From Thalassomonas sp. RHCl1 (GTDB taxonomy: Bacteria; Pseudomonadota; Gammaproteobacteria; Enterobacterales; Alteromonadaceae), in contig NZ_CANDNZ010000005.1 in assembly GCF_947387555.1 (NCBI RefSeq), positions 248,001 to 312,000 of the forward strand: DNA of 64,000 bases. Reading direction: 5' to 3'. Positions 24,743-33,165 of the stretch are shown piece after piece (position 1 is the stretch's first letter; each line of letters opens with the position of its first letter). The position numbers were made by a program, and so were the translations under genes. The notes below the pieces were generated by a model that worked only from the letters and a program-made list of their open reading frames with translations, had not been told where the DNA came from and searched no databases.

Positions 24743-25711
24743 ATGTCAGCAATATTCACAGATAATTCTACCTCTATAGGTAACACCCCCCTGGTTAAAC
24801 TGAACCGGGTAACAGGTGGCAACGTATACGCAAAAATTGAAGCAAGAAACCCGAGCTTCAGCGTTAAATGCCGTATCGGCGCCAGCATGGTGTGGGACGC
24901 GGAAGAGAAAGGTTTACTCGGCCCGGGCAAAGAGATCATTGAGCCTACCAGCGGCAATACCGGGATCGCTTTAGCCTTTGTTGCTGCAGCCCGTGGCTAC
25001 GGCATTACCTTGACCATGCCAAATACCATGAGTTTAGAACGCCGTAAGTTACTGACCGCCCTGGGCGCTAAAGTAGAGCTAACCGAAGGCGCCAAAGGCA
25101 TGAAAGGCGCCATCGAAAAAGCGCAGGAAATTAAAGACTCCAACCCGGATAAATATGTTTTATTGGGTCAGTTCGAAAACCCTGCCAACCCTAAAATCCA
25201 CGAAGAAACCACAGGCCCGGAAATCTGGAAAGATACCGAAGGCAAGGTTGATATCTTTGTGGCGGGTGTCGGTACCGGCGGTACCATTACCGGTGTCAGC
25301 CGTTATATTAAACTGACAGAAGGTAAGAAGATTCTTTCTGTTGCCGTTGAACCGACAGATTCTCCGGTGATCAGCCAGACTCTGGCGGGTCAGGAAGTTA
25401 AACCGGGCCCTCATAAAATCCAGGGCATAGGTGCAGGCTTTATCCCGGGCAACCTGGATCTGGAAATGATCGACCAGGTTGAACAGGTAAGCAATGACGA
25501 TGCCATGGCAATGGCCCACCGCTTAATGAAGGAAGAAGGCATTCTCGCCGGTATTTCTTCAGGCGCCGCCGTAGTTGCCGCCAAACGCCTGGCCGAACTG
25601 CCGGAAAATGCCGATAAAAATATTGTCGTTATTTTACCAAGCTCTGCCGAGCGTTATCTGTCCAGCCCGCTGTTTAGCGACAGCTTCAGCGATAAAGAAC
25701 TGGTACAGTAA
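24743..25711 (+). CDS. cysK: Cysteine synthase A
   Basis: The 322-residue enzyme makes L-cysteine from O-acetyl-L-serine and sulfide using pyridoxal phosphate. The PLP lysine is Lys42 in [11 protein letters not shown]. The substrate loop TSGNTGIAL and the phosphate loop [11 protein letters not shown] are intact, and [10 protein letters not shown] matches CysK rather than CysM. Length and ends are normal. The sequence is in single copy here and is followed by a strong terminator. Confidence 0.96.
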   Translation: MSAIFTDNSTSIGNTPLVKLNRVTGGNVYAKIEARNPSFSVKCRIGASMVWDAEEKGLLGPGKEIIEPTSGNTGIALAFVAAARGYGITLTMPNTMSLERRKLLTALGAKVELTEGAKGMKGAIEKAQEIKDSNPDKYVLLGQFENPANPKIHEETTGPEIWKDTEGKVDIFVAGVGTGGTITGVSRYIKLTEGKKILSVAVEPTDSPVISQTLAGQEVKPGPHKIQGIGAGFIPGNLDLEMIDQVEQVSNDDAMAMAHRLMKEEGILAGISSGAAVVAAKRLAELPENADKNIVVILPSSAERYLSSPLFSDSFSDKELVQ

Positions 25712-25755
25712 AACTGCCGGTCTTACCGCGAAAATAAATAGCAGATACAAAACTC

Positions 25756-25780
25756 AAAAGGCGCTTTAGGCGCCTTTTTT
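25756..25780 (+). terminator. Rho-independent terminator after cysK
   Basis: AAAAGGCGC, a five-base loop, then GCGCC and six Ts. Confidence 0.85.
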
Positions 25781-25858
25781 CGTATATAAAACATAGCAAT
25801 TACGTCTACAGTTGCGCTATGATGGAACCAAGATCCCGGTATATTGTTTATTAAACAG

Positions 25859-26290
25859 ATGATGAAGTTTCTTAGTTTTCTACTCCTTGGTTTTGCCTTT
25901 TTGCTCAGTGGCTGTAGTGAAGACGCCAACGTTATTGAAGTTGAACATCCTGAAAAAGTCACCGTTGCCTTTTTTGAAGCCCTGTATAACGAAAAAAATA
26001 TCGAAAAAGCCGCCTCCGCCTGCAGCCCTGCCCTGGCCCGCATTATTCGTCATTACCGCTCCCCCCAGGCCGTGGCCCGACATATGTTTAATATGTCTTA
26101 TGATAAGGTTGAAATAAAACCCGATGACAGTGGCGTCAAGGTTCGGGAACAATTTAAAAACAAAGCAGTGATTACCGTTTATTTCGACGGTTATTACCAG
26201 GAAAATCGTATCAAGGATGTCAAACGCCTGTCACTGATCCAACAAGATAATAAATGGTTCATAGATAAAATCCTTAAAGACCCGTTTTAA
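25859..26290 (+). CDS. Small lipoprotein with NTF2-like/DUF4878-type body
   Basis: This protein is about 143 residues, starting at one of two adjacent ATGs (25859 or 25862). A frame from a TTG at 25844 adds only five residues. The lipobox is LLSGC, so the protein is lipid-anchored. The mature part (VTVAFFEALYNEKNIEKAAS, MSYDKVEIK, RLSLIQQDNKWFIDKIL) resembles the short NTF2-like DUF4878 lipoproteins, where the final strand reads 'KWxIxxI'. No ligand is predictable. It lies between cysK and the PAS-MCP gene and appears monocistronic. Confidence 0.72.
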   Translation: MMKFLSFLLLGFAFLLSGCSEDANVIEVEHPEKVTVAFFEALYNEKNIEKAASACSPALARIIRHYRSPQAVARHMFNMSYDKVEIKPDDSGVKVREQFKNKAVITVYFDGYYQENRIKDVKRLSLIQQDNKWFIDKILKDPF

Positions 26291-26509
26291 TCATCATCTG
26301 CCTGTTCACTTTTATATCTCCGGACACAGACAAACCTCTGTGTTCCGCCCAAAATCAAACATTCCCTCTATAAACAAGTTCCTAAGCAGCAAATGCACCG
26401 CGATAAAAGTAAATTATTTTCCTTAATTCGTCATATTAAGGGTATATTTTATCTTCCAGTTATGGTTAATTTAACACTCTGATAACAAGTATTTCTCTGG
26501 AGGTCTTTA

Positions 26510-27811
26510 ATGTTTTACAGCAAGTTAAAAGAAGAACTTAGTCAGACAAAGCAAGAAGTCGAGACGCTGCAAGCGATAATAGCCTCAATCAATGAGCATG
26601 TCGCCACCATAGAATTTAATACCCAGGGAGAAATTTTAACGGCAAACCAGCATTTTCTCGATGCCAGCGGTTATAGCCTCAAGGAAATAATTGGTAAACA
26701 CCATGCCGTCATGTGTTGTCCCGGTTACAGCAACTCGGATGAATATAAGCAGTTTTGGCGCGCCTTAAATGAAGGCCAGCCGATACAGGGGACTTTTGAG
26801 CGTAGAAATAAGGCGGGGAAAATGCTTTGGCTCGAAGCCACTTATTTTCCCATCAAGGTTAATGGTGTTACGGTCAAGGTGATGAAAATCGCTTCCGATG
26901 TCACCGACAGTAAAATTCAAAGCCAGAGCAAGGAAAGCGTCTTAACCGCCCTGGATCGCTCACTGGCGACCATAGAATTTGACGCCTGCGGCAACATCTT
27001 AAACGCCAACCAAAACTTCCTCACTACGGTCGGCTATTCACTGGAGGAAATCAAAGGCAAACACCACAAGATATTCTGCGATGACTGTTTTTATCAGGAA
27101 AACCCTACCTTCTGGGAAGATCTCGCCCGCGGTAGTTTTAAATCCGGGCAATTCTCCCGGAAAAACAAACATGGCGAGACCATCTGGCTCGAGGCCACTT
27201 ATAATCCCATTCCCGGCGACGACGGCAAAATAGAAAGGGTCATTAAATTTGCTACCGATATCACCCGGCAAATCACCCAAAACGAAGCCGTTTCCGAAGC
27301 CGCCAACATAGCTTACACCACCTCGGTAGAAACCGCTAAAATCGCCCGCCAGGGCTCTGAGTTGCTGGCGGATTCGGTGGAAGTGTCCGTGGGCATATCA
27401 GAAAAAGTTAAGGAGACCTCAGGCAAGTTGAATATGCTCAATTCACAATCACAAAGCATAGAGGAAATCGTATTAACGATAAAAAATATCGCCGACCAGA
27501 CCAATTTACTGGCGCTTAATGCCGCCATCGAAGCGGCCCGGGCGGGGGAGCAAGGGCGGGGATTTGCCGTGGTAGCCGATGAAGTACGCCAGCTGGCCTC
27601 GAGAACCAATGAATCCACCAGCGAAATTGCCAATGTGGTCACGGACAATCGCAACCTTACCGACGATGTCACCAGCGCCATGCAAGATGTTGCCAATATT
27701 GCCGATGAGGGCATGAATAAAATCTCTGAAGTCTCCACCGTCATGGATGAAATCCATACCGGGGCCGAAAATGTTTCAGAAACCGTGATGCAGTTATCCG
27801 CCAACGGCTAA
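26510..27811 (+). CDS. Soluble PAS-PAS methyl-accepting protein, BdlA-like
   Basis: The 433-residue protein has no membrane span. An N-terminal coiled coil leads into two tandem PAS domains (residues about 20-140 and 142-260). Each has IEFxxxGxIlxANQxFL and the closing WLEATYxPI. A short MCP signalling domain follows with the conserved hairpin tip [20 protein letters not shown], then [17 protein letters not shown]. This is the architecture of Pseudomonas aeruginosa BdlA, a biofilm-dispersion sensor. The PAS domains carry Cys/His ([16 protein letters not shown]) that could hold heme or sense redox. AGGTCTTT precedes the ATG at 26510. It may work in c-di-GMP-linked dispersal together with the NO system at 51-55 kb (inferred). 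Confidence 0.9.
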   Translation: MFYSKLKEELSQTKQEVETLQAIIASINEHVATIEFNTQGEILTANQHFLDASGYSLKEIIGKHHAVMCCPGYSNSDEYKQFWRALNEGQPIQGTFERRNKAGKMLWLEATYFPIKVNGVTVKVMKIASDVTDSKIQSQSKESVLTALDRSLATIEFDACGNILNANQNFLTTVGYSLEEIKGKHHKIFCDDCFYQENPTFWEDLARGSFKSGQFSRKNKHGETIWLEATYNPIPGDDGKIERVIKFATDITRQITQNEAVSEAANIAYTTSVETAKIARQGSELLADSVEVSVGISEKVKETSGKLNMLNSQSQSIEEIVLTIKNIADQTNLLALNAAIEAARAGEQGRGFAVVADEVRQLASRTNESTSEIANVVTDNRNLTDDVTSAMQDVANIADEGMNKISEVSTVMDEIHTGAENVSETVMQLSANG

Positions 27812-27849
27812 CGCAAGGGAAAATACAGTTTTCCCTTTGCCAAAAAAAT

Positions 27850-27871
27850 AAACCTCCACAGAGGGAGGTTT
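27850..27871 (-). terminator. Terminator of ggt (usable on both strands)
   Basis: AAACCTCC and GGAGGTTT form an 8-bp stem. On the minus strand it is followed by ATTTTTTT, giving a good terminator for ggt. Confidence 0.78.
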
Positions 27872-27915
27872 ATGCAAAATATCAATAATTGCGCTTTTAG
27901 CTGTTAAAGCAGCTG

Positions 27916-29673
27916 TTACTGACCCAGCACTTTCCCTTCCCTGCGCGGATCAGCGCCGCCAAGCAAGCCTGCTTTTTTCACTTCAATGGCATGAATACCG
28001 CTGTTAAGGTCCCGCACACTCACCTGATGCCCTTTGGCTTCCAGTGCTGGTTTTAACTGGGCAATCGATGTACCTTTTTCCAGCGTGGTCACCTTATTGC
28101 GGTTAGTAACATGCGGCAGGTTAATCGCCTGCTGCGGATTAAGCTGCCAGTCCAAAACCCCTAAGATGGTTTGGGCAACATAATTAATGATACGGCTGCC
28201 GCCGGGGGAGCCGACCACAAGTTTTAGCGAGCCATCGCTATTAAACACCATCATAGGCGCCATAGAGCTGCGGGGACGCTTAAACGGCTCAAGGCGGTTG
28301 GCCACCCACTCCCCGTTGATTTTCGGCGCCAGCGAGAAATCCGTAAGCTGGTTATTTAAGATAAAACCTTCCACCATTACTGCCGAGCCAAAGGCCATTT
28401 CCACGCTCGTGGTCATGGAAATACCGTTACCGTCTTTATCAACAATAGAAACATGACTGGTAGAGGGACGTTCTATCGCCTGGTCATCCGCCAGTGCCAA
28501 AGCGCCGACCGGGTCTCCGGCCTGTGCCTTGCCCATGTCCTGGCCGGCTTTGATCAGCTTGGCCCGCCTCGCCAGGTAACGACGGTCGATCAAACCTTCA
28601 ACCGGCACATCAACAAAAGCACTGTCGGCAAGGAAGCGATCACGGTCGGCAAAAGCCAGGCGCGAGCTTTGGGTAAACAAATGCACCGCCTGGAGATCTC
28701 CCGGCTGATATTGGCTGAGATTAAAAGACTCCAGCTGTCCCAGGATCTGCACCACGCTGATACCACCTGAGCTTGGCGGCCCCATGCCGCAAACCTTGTA
28801 GCTGCGATAAGGTCCGCATACCGCAGGCAATTGTTTTGCCTGATAGTTTTTCATATCCGAAAGGCTTAACCGTCCCGGGGCAATAGGAGATTTCTGCACC
28901 GCATCCACAATTTTTTTAGCTATCCAGCCCTGGTAGAAAGGTTTGATGCCTTCTTTGGCCAAACTGCGGTAGACCGCCGCCAGTTTAGGATTCTTTAATA
29001 CCGTACCCGCTTTTACCGGCTGGTTATTCGGAAAGAAATAGCCGCTGATCTCCGGCAGTTTGCTGATCCCCGGGTTATATTGCATGGTCACCAGTTTTTC
29101 CAGGCGCGGAGAGACAACAAAACCCTCTTCAGCCAGCTTGATGGCATCAGTAAACAGCACTTCCCAGGGCAACTTACCGTATTGCTGATGGGCCTTTTTA
29201 AACGCTTTTAACACCCCGGGCACCCCGACAGAGCGGCCGCCAACAACAGCATCTATCCAGCGCACAGGCTTACCTGAAGCGTCTAAAAACATCTCCTGGC
29301 TGGCTTTTTCCGGCGCGGTTTCCCGACCGTCGAAGGTGGTCAGCAGTGCTTTACTTTTATCCCAATGCAAAATAAAGGCGCCGCCGCCGATCCCCGAAGA
29401 CTGGGGTTCAACCAGGGTTAATACCAGCTGGACCGCGATGGCGGCATCAACCGCACTGCCCCCCTGCTTTAAAATATTAAAACCCGCTTCACTGGCATAA
29501 GGGTTAGCGGCAGCCACCATAAAGTCTTTAGCGCTGACCCCCTGCTTGGCAACAAGCCCGGTGGCCGCTTCCGGCTCCCGGTCTTCAATTTTGAAAGGGG
29601 GAGTTTCTTTGGCTGCCACTGTGCCGGCAAATAATAAGGTGCTCAGGCAAAGGCCGGTGATGATTCTGGACAT
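27916..29673 (-). CDS. ggt: Gamma-glutamyltransferase
   Basis: The 585-residue periplasmic enzyme breaks down glutathione and transfers gamma-glutamyl groups. A signal peptide (MSRIITGLCLSTLLFAGTVA) is followed by the large subunit, with GGSAVDAAIAVQLVLTLVEP and SSGIGGGAF. Autocleavage should occur before Thr405 in RPSTSHVSIVD, the catalytic nucleophile of the small subunit. Downstream PPSSGG and GSPGGSRIINYV are conserved. It shares a strand and a 25-bp gap with tapT, so they may be co-transcribed. Confidence 0.95.
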   Translation of the reverse strand: MSRIITGLCLSTLLFAGTVAAKETPPFKIEDREPEAATGLVAKQGVSAKDFMVAAANPYASEAGFNILKQGGSAVDAAIAVQLVLTLVEPQSSGIGGGAFILHWDKSKALLTTFDGRETAPEKASQEMFLDASGKPVRWIDAVVGGRSVGVPGVLKAFKKAHQQYGKLPWEVLFTDAIKLAEEGFVVSPRLEKLVTMQYNPGISKLPEISGYFFPNNQPVKAGTVLKNPKLAAVYRSLAKEGIKPFYQGWIAKKIVDAVQKSPIAPGRLSLSDMKNYQAKQLPAVCGPYRSYKVCGMGPPSSGGISVVQILGQLESFNLSQYQPGDLQAVHLFTQSSRLAFADRDRFLADSAFVDVPVEGLIDRRYLARRAKLIKAGQDMGKAQAGDPVGALALADDQAIERPSTSHVSIVDKDGNGISMTTSVEMAFGSAVMVEGFILNNQLTDFSLAPKINGEWVANRLEPFKRPRSSMAPMMVFNSDGSLKLVVGSPGGSRIINYVAQTILGVLDWQLNPQQAINLPHVTNRNKVTTLEKGTSIAQLKPALEAKGHQVSVRDLNSGIHAIEVKKAGLLGGADPRREGKVLGQ

Positions 29674-29698
29674 AGTTTTCCTTAGTTAATAGCCGGGG

Positions 29699-30334
29699 CT
29701 ATTCATGCTCTTGTTGTCTGGCGGATGAACCCGGTTCAGTCCTGCCGGGATGAAAGGATAACTGAAACTGGTTAAATTTCACAAACTGTTCGAGTAAATC
29801 CCGGTATTTTTGTGGTTGTTGCTCCATTATCCCTAAAGCATAACAGCAGGCTTCCAGGGTAGATAAGGCATTTTTTTTCGCTGTTTTTCGGATCTGGTAA
29901 CGTCCGGTCAAATCCCCGGGCAGGCAAAAGTGGGGGATCTGGTGTAGCACTTTTGACAGCATATACATGCGGTAGGCCTTCTTCCAGGTACCGTCGAGTA
30001 AGATAATACAGCTTTTACCTGAGGCTGCCTGGTGCGCAGGGCATTGCCCGCTGCCCAGTTCAAGCGCATCTTCACCGGGATAAAGCAAATAGATATTATC
30101 CCGGTAACGCTCAAGCAGCTCGTTTAACCCTTCATGCCCAGAAAAGTCTTCCCCTACCAGCACGGTACAGGATTTCAGCGAACCGGCAAGCAAAGGCAAA
30201 GTGCCCTTGGTCTGGCCAACTTCGCTTGGATGCTGGAGCACCACTACATGAGGCACATTATCCACGTCTGTCATCAAGTGACAAATACAGGCTTTTTCGG
30301 GACGCTGACACTGGCAGCAATATTGACGGGACAT
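29699..30334 (-). CDS. tapT: tRNA-uridine aminocarboxypropyltransferase, DTW domain
   Basis: This 211-residue protein is of the TDD/DTW family that adds acp3 to U47 of tRNA using S-adenosylmethionine. The DTW motif appears as DGTW (Asp114 to Trp117) in ILLDGTWKKAYRM. The N-terminus has a zinc-type Cys cluster (CCQCQRPEKACICH), and HPSEVGQTKGT is the conserved SAM-side loop. It resembles E. coli YfiP/TapT in length and order. It lies just upstream of ggt. Confidence 0.88.
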   Translation of the reverse strand: MSRQYCCQCQRPEKACICHLMTDVDNVPHVVVLQHPSEVGQTKGTLPLLAGSLKSCTVLVGEDFSGHEGLNELLERYRDNIYLLYPGEDALELGSGQCPAHQAASGKSCIILLDGTWKKAYRMYMLSKVLHQIPHFCLPGDLTGRYQIRKTAKKNALSTLEACCYALGIMEQQPQKYRDLLEQFVKFNQFQLSFHPGRTEPGSSARQQEHE

Positions 30335-30509
30335 AGTTAACGCTAATAAAATTTAAGACAATAAAGCCGGGTATTTTACGCCTTAATTGCCGCCTTGATA
30401 AGTGGGCTTGCACATTTCATGCATCCAAACACTCGGGAGAGGCTAGTTCAGACATTTGTTAAGACATTTGTTATCATCCCAGCATCATGAATTTATCCCA
30501 ATTTTTTCG

Positions 30510-31148
30510 ATGTTAAAGCTCTCTTTATTTGCCAATTTTAAGCAAAGCTTATTACTGCCCCTGACAGTGGCACTGTTAGCCGTTATCGCTTATTTTCTCG
30601 ATATTTTTGTTAACGGCACTTTAAGTGAAACCCTGGTTTACCATAGAAGCGCCATCAGCCAGGGCGAACTATGGCGTCTGCTTAGCGGTCACTTTTTCCA
30701 TACCAATGGTTACCATTTATTACTCAATCTCGCAGCCATCGCCTTGTTATTTGGCTTACATGGCCGCTATTACCGCTTTAGCTCTTACCTGATATTATTT
30801 TTCCTTTCGGCATTCACTACCAGTACCGGCATTTATTATTTTGCTCCCGAACTAACACAATATGTTGGTTTGTCCGGGGTCTTGCACGGTGTTTTTCTCT
30901 GGGGCGCCCTGATGGACATTAAGCATCAGGATAAAACCGGTTACCTGTTATTGATCGGCATTTGCGTAAAAGTTGCCCATGAACAGCTTTACGGCGCCAG
31001 TGAGGACGTTATCAATTTAATCGATGCCAATGTCGCCATTGATGCCCACTTATGGGGGGCAATCTCGGGGTTAATTTTTGGCCTTTATTGCTGGTTCAGC
31101 AAAAAAAACACGGCCGACATTAAGGGGCAAATAAAAGGAAATAATTGA
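30510..31148 (+). CDS. rrtA: Rhombosortase
   Basis: The protein is about 212 residues from the ATG at 30510; an earlier TTG-initiated frame adds 18 residues without a ribosome site. It is a six-span rhomboid-like intramembrane protease with catalytic Ser122 in GLSGVLHG and His180 in DAHLWGAISG, plus GHFFHTNGYHLLLN. This short form is the rhombosortase that cleaves the GlyGly-CTERM tail of type II-secreted proteins. No GlyGly-CTERM substrate is encoded in this window. An 11-bp direct repeat (GACATTTGTTA) lies upstream at 30451-30473. Confidence 0.87.
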   Translation: MLKLSLFANFKQSLLLPLTVALLAVIAYFLDIFVNGTLSETLVYHRSAISQGELWRLLSGHFFHTNGYHLLLNLAAIALLFGLHGRYYRFSSYLILFFLSAFTTSTGIYYFAPELTQYVGLSGVLHGVFLWGALMDIKHQDKTGYLLLIGICVKVAHEQLYGASEDVINLIDANVAIDAHLWGAISGLIFGLYCWFSKKNTADIKGQIKGNN

Positions 31149-31200
31149 TTTCCATGTCTATTCTTATAGTCATTTACTAAAGCCGATGACGAGAGGAAGC

Positions 31201-31776
31201 ATGATATACAGCCAAAAAGCCCCGGGAATGATACTCTTGCTCAGCCTGTTTGTACTCTTAAGCACGGCATGTTCCAGCCGCTATGGCGACACGGATTTAT
31301 CCAAGCGCCAGGTGCTGACCATGAGCAACCCCCAGTTAACCATAAAGCGCAGCACCCCGTTAACCTGGTACTCAGACCTGGCGCTACACAGCGCCATCAC
31401 CCCGGGTGAGGAAGCCGGTGAAATGCTCAGTTATATCCAGGGACTCATTTCAGATACCTTAGTTAACAAAGGCTTTAATTTAATCGCGCAACCGCCCGTT
31501 TCCCAGTATCAGTTGGTGGCCGTTGCCATGCTGGGAAATAATCCCGCCAACCAAAAGATTTTAGAATTATTTAAATTATTCCCGGGCCTGGCAGAAAAAG
31601 AGGATTATCAGCAAGGCACACTGCTGGTGGCAATTGTTGATGTGAACCGGAAAAAAGCCGCCTGGCGCGGTTCGGTGCAAATGTTTGTCGACCCCAGCCT
31701 GCCCAAAGCGCTGCGCCTGGAGCGTATCAACGGCGCAGTTGCCCGGTTGTTGCAACACCTTAAACCCCATGCCTGA
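31201..31776 (+). CDS. DUF4136-like lipoprotein
   Basis: This protein is about 191 residues from the ATG at 31201, which follows GAGAGGAAGC; an ATG 15 bp earlier lacks such a site. It has a signal and lipobox (LLSTACSS). The mature region (STPLTWYSDLALHS, YIQGLISDTLVNKGFNLI, YQLVAVAMLGN, LLVAIVDVNRKKAAWRGSVQ) follows the pattern of DUF4136 outer-membrane lipoproteins. Function is unknown. Its stop abuts the end of the convergent regulator gene (31776/31777). Confidence 0.75.
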   Translation: MIYSQKAPGMILLLSLFVLLSTACSSRYGDTDLSKRQVLTMSNPQLTIKRSTPLTWYSDLALHSAITPGEEAGEMLSYIQGLISDTLVNKGFNLIAQPPVSQYQLVAVAMLGNNPANQKILELFKLFPGLAEKEDYQQGTLLVAIVDVNRKKAAWRGSVQMFVDPSLPKALRLERINGAVARLLQHLKPHA

Positions 31777-32649
31777 TCAAGACCCCCTCCCCGGGGAATG
31801 GTATTCAAGCAGGCGATAATAACGATCTCCCTTCTCAGGTACAAAACCGGGGGAAGATCGGCTGTTTATCCCTGATGGCAGGATAGCGGCTATGGCGCTG
31901 CTGTCGTTTAAAAAAGTAGAAGAACTGCCGCCAGCTCCGATTTCCCCGCGCTCACCTAGAATCCCTGGTTGCCGCAAGCCAGGCATCTGCTGCTCTACTG
32001 GCGCTAAATTTTGCGCAAAGTTACGAAAAGCTTCACCGGCAGGAGCATATGCCGCCACTTCAGATCTGCTCTCCTTAACACTCATCGCAGCTACCGGGAC
32101 ACTTCTCCCCTGGGGGAAACTCATCAGGGTGTACCACCCCAGCAATATCATCAGGGATAATACCAAAAAACAAGCCAGATATAAGTAGCGGCCAGGAAAC
32201 GGTTTAGCCTGCATATATTCTCCGCCTTTATCAGGGCGAGTATCACGGTCAACCAGCATCTGCCCGGAAAGCAATTCCTGATCGCCATGAAGTTCAAGCA
32301 AGGCTTTGGTACGCGGATTTTCCAAAGTCATCACCGGCGCCACCAGTTTATAACCGACTTTTCTGACGGTGGCGATATATTTGGGATGGCAGGCATTATC
32401 GTTAAAGGCGCGGCGCAGGGTCGACATTACCCGGTTGAGGGCATCCTGGGTTACCACCTGATTTGGCCAGAACTGGCTAAATAATTCTTCCCGGGTCACG
32501 ACAATTCCCGGGCGGGCGGCAAGGTACTGCAACACCATCATGGCCTTAGGCTCAACACTCACCCGACGTTTTCCCCGCCATGCCAGGTTCTGCACACAAT
32601 CAATGCGCCAGTCATCAAATAAAAATAAGTCGGGTAAAACAGCGTCCAT
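31777..32649 (-). CDS. ToxR/CadC-like membrane-bound winged-helix regulator
   Basis: This 290-residue protein has an N-terminal OmpR-type DNA-binding winged helix (residues about 8-105: VSVEPKAMMVLQYLAARPG, VVTQDALNRVMSTLRRAF, KYIATVRKVGYKL), a linker, one membrane span (residues about 153-172, YLYLACFLVLSLMILLGWY), and about 115 periplasmic residues. The periplasmic part is low-complexity (Ser/Gly/Ala/Pro) without the TolB or TPR repeats seen in longer relatives, and has no cysteines. It may need a partner or be shortened. It converges on the lipoprotein gene. Confidence 0.83.
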   Translation of the reverse strand: MDAVLPDLFLFDDWRIDCVQNLAWRGKRRVSVEPKAMMVLQYLAARPGIVVTREELFSQFWPNQVVTQDALNRVMSTLRRAFNDNACHPKYIATVRKVGYKLVAPVMTLENPRTKALLELHGDQELLSGQMLVDRDTRPDKGGEYMQAKPFPGRYLYLACFLVLSLMILLGWYTLMSFPQGRSVPVAAMSVKESRSEVAAYAPAGEAFRNFAQNLAPVEQQMPGLRQPGILGERGEIGAGGSSSTFLNDSSAIAAILPSGINSRSSPGFVPEKGDRYYRLLEYHSPGRGS

Positions 32650-32727
32650 ATTTTTTAATCGTTATTATTTATTATTTTCCATATTGCATACTGTATACCG
32701 TATAAAATTTCAGCGCAAGTTGCCCAT

Positions 32728-32752
32728 AAAAAAAGCCGCTCAAAAGAGCGGC
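32728..32752 (-). terminator. Orphan minus-strand terminator
   Basis: GCCGCTC, loop of four, GAGCGGC, then seven Ts on the minus strand. No recognised gene lies upstream on that strand before 33165, so it may end a small RNA. Confidence 0.68.
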
Positions 32753-33165
32753 CGAAATGAGCAGAAGACTCAAAAAATCAACTAACCAAAGTAGGAAAAG
32801 AGATGCTAAAAAAACATTTTTAGCTAAACACATATTGTCCATTAACCCGGCTGCAATGCATGCCTTCGCATCCAGGGGCAAAGTTCACACCAGCCAGGTT
32901 AATGCACCCGGCTAAGATAACCCACTTCGCCACAGGCAAACTAATGATGAAAGCTGATATTAACTGATATTAACCGATATCAGCTAAGGTTTGCTGATGA
33001 AAGCTTACAATATAACCCCATGATTTGACTTATTTTTATGACTTGATAATTATCTTGCCCAAGAAAAGCCAGCACATTTAGCCAATAAGAGGCAGCTCGC
33101 TGGTATGGCGACAGCGCTTTTTAAAAAACCTTACAACAGCAATAACAAAGAAGGACGATTAAAAA
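32753..33165. other. Intergenic region with short repeats upstream of the M43 gene
   Basis: It contains TGATGAAAGCT twice (32945-32955 and 32995-33005). Between them are repeated CTGATATTAA units and a GCTGATAT/ATATCAGC inverted pair. It should hold the protease promoter and, on the other strand, the source of the transcript ended at 32728. I see no convincing protein gene. Confidence 0.45.

Noticed and set aside
32672-32881. 69-residue minus-strand frame with hydrophobic middle
   Set aside because: It runs straight through the orphan terminator hairpin and has no ribosome site. The hydrophobic run comes from T-rich non-coding sequence.
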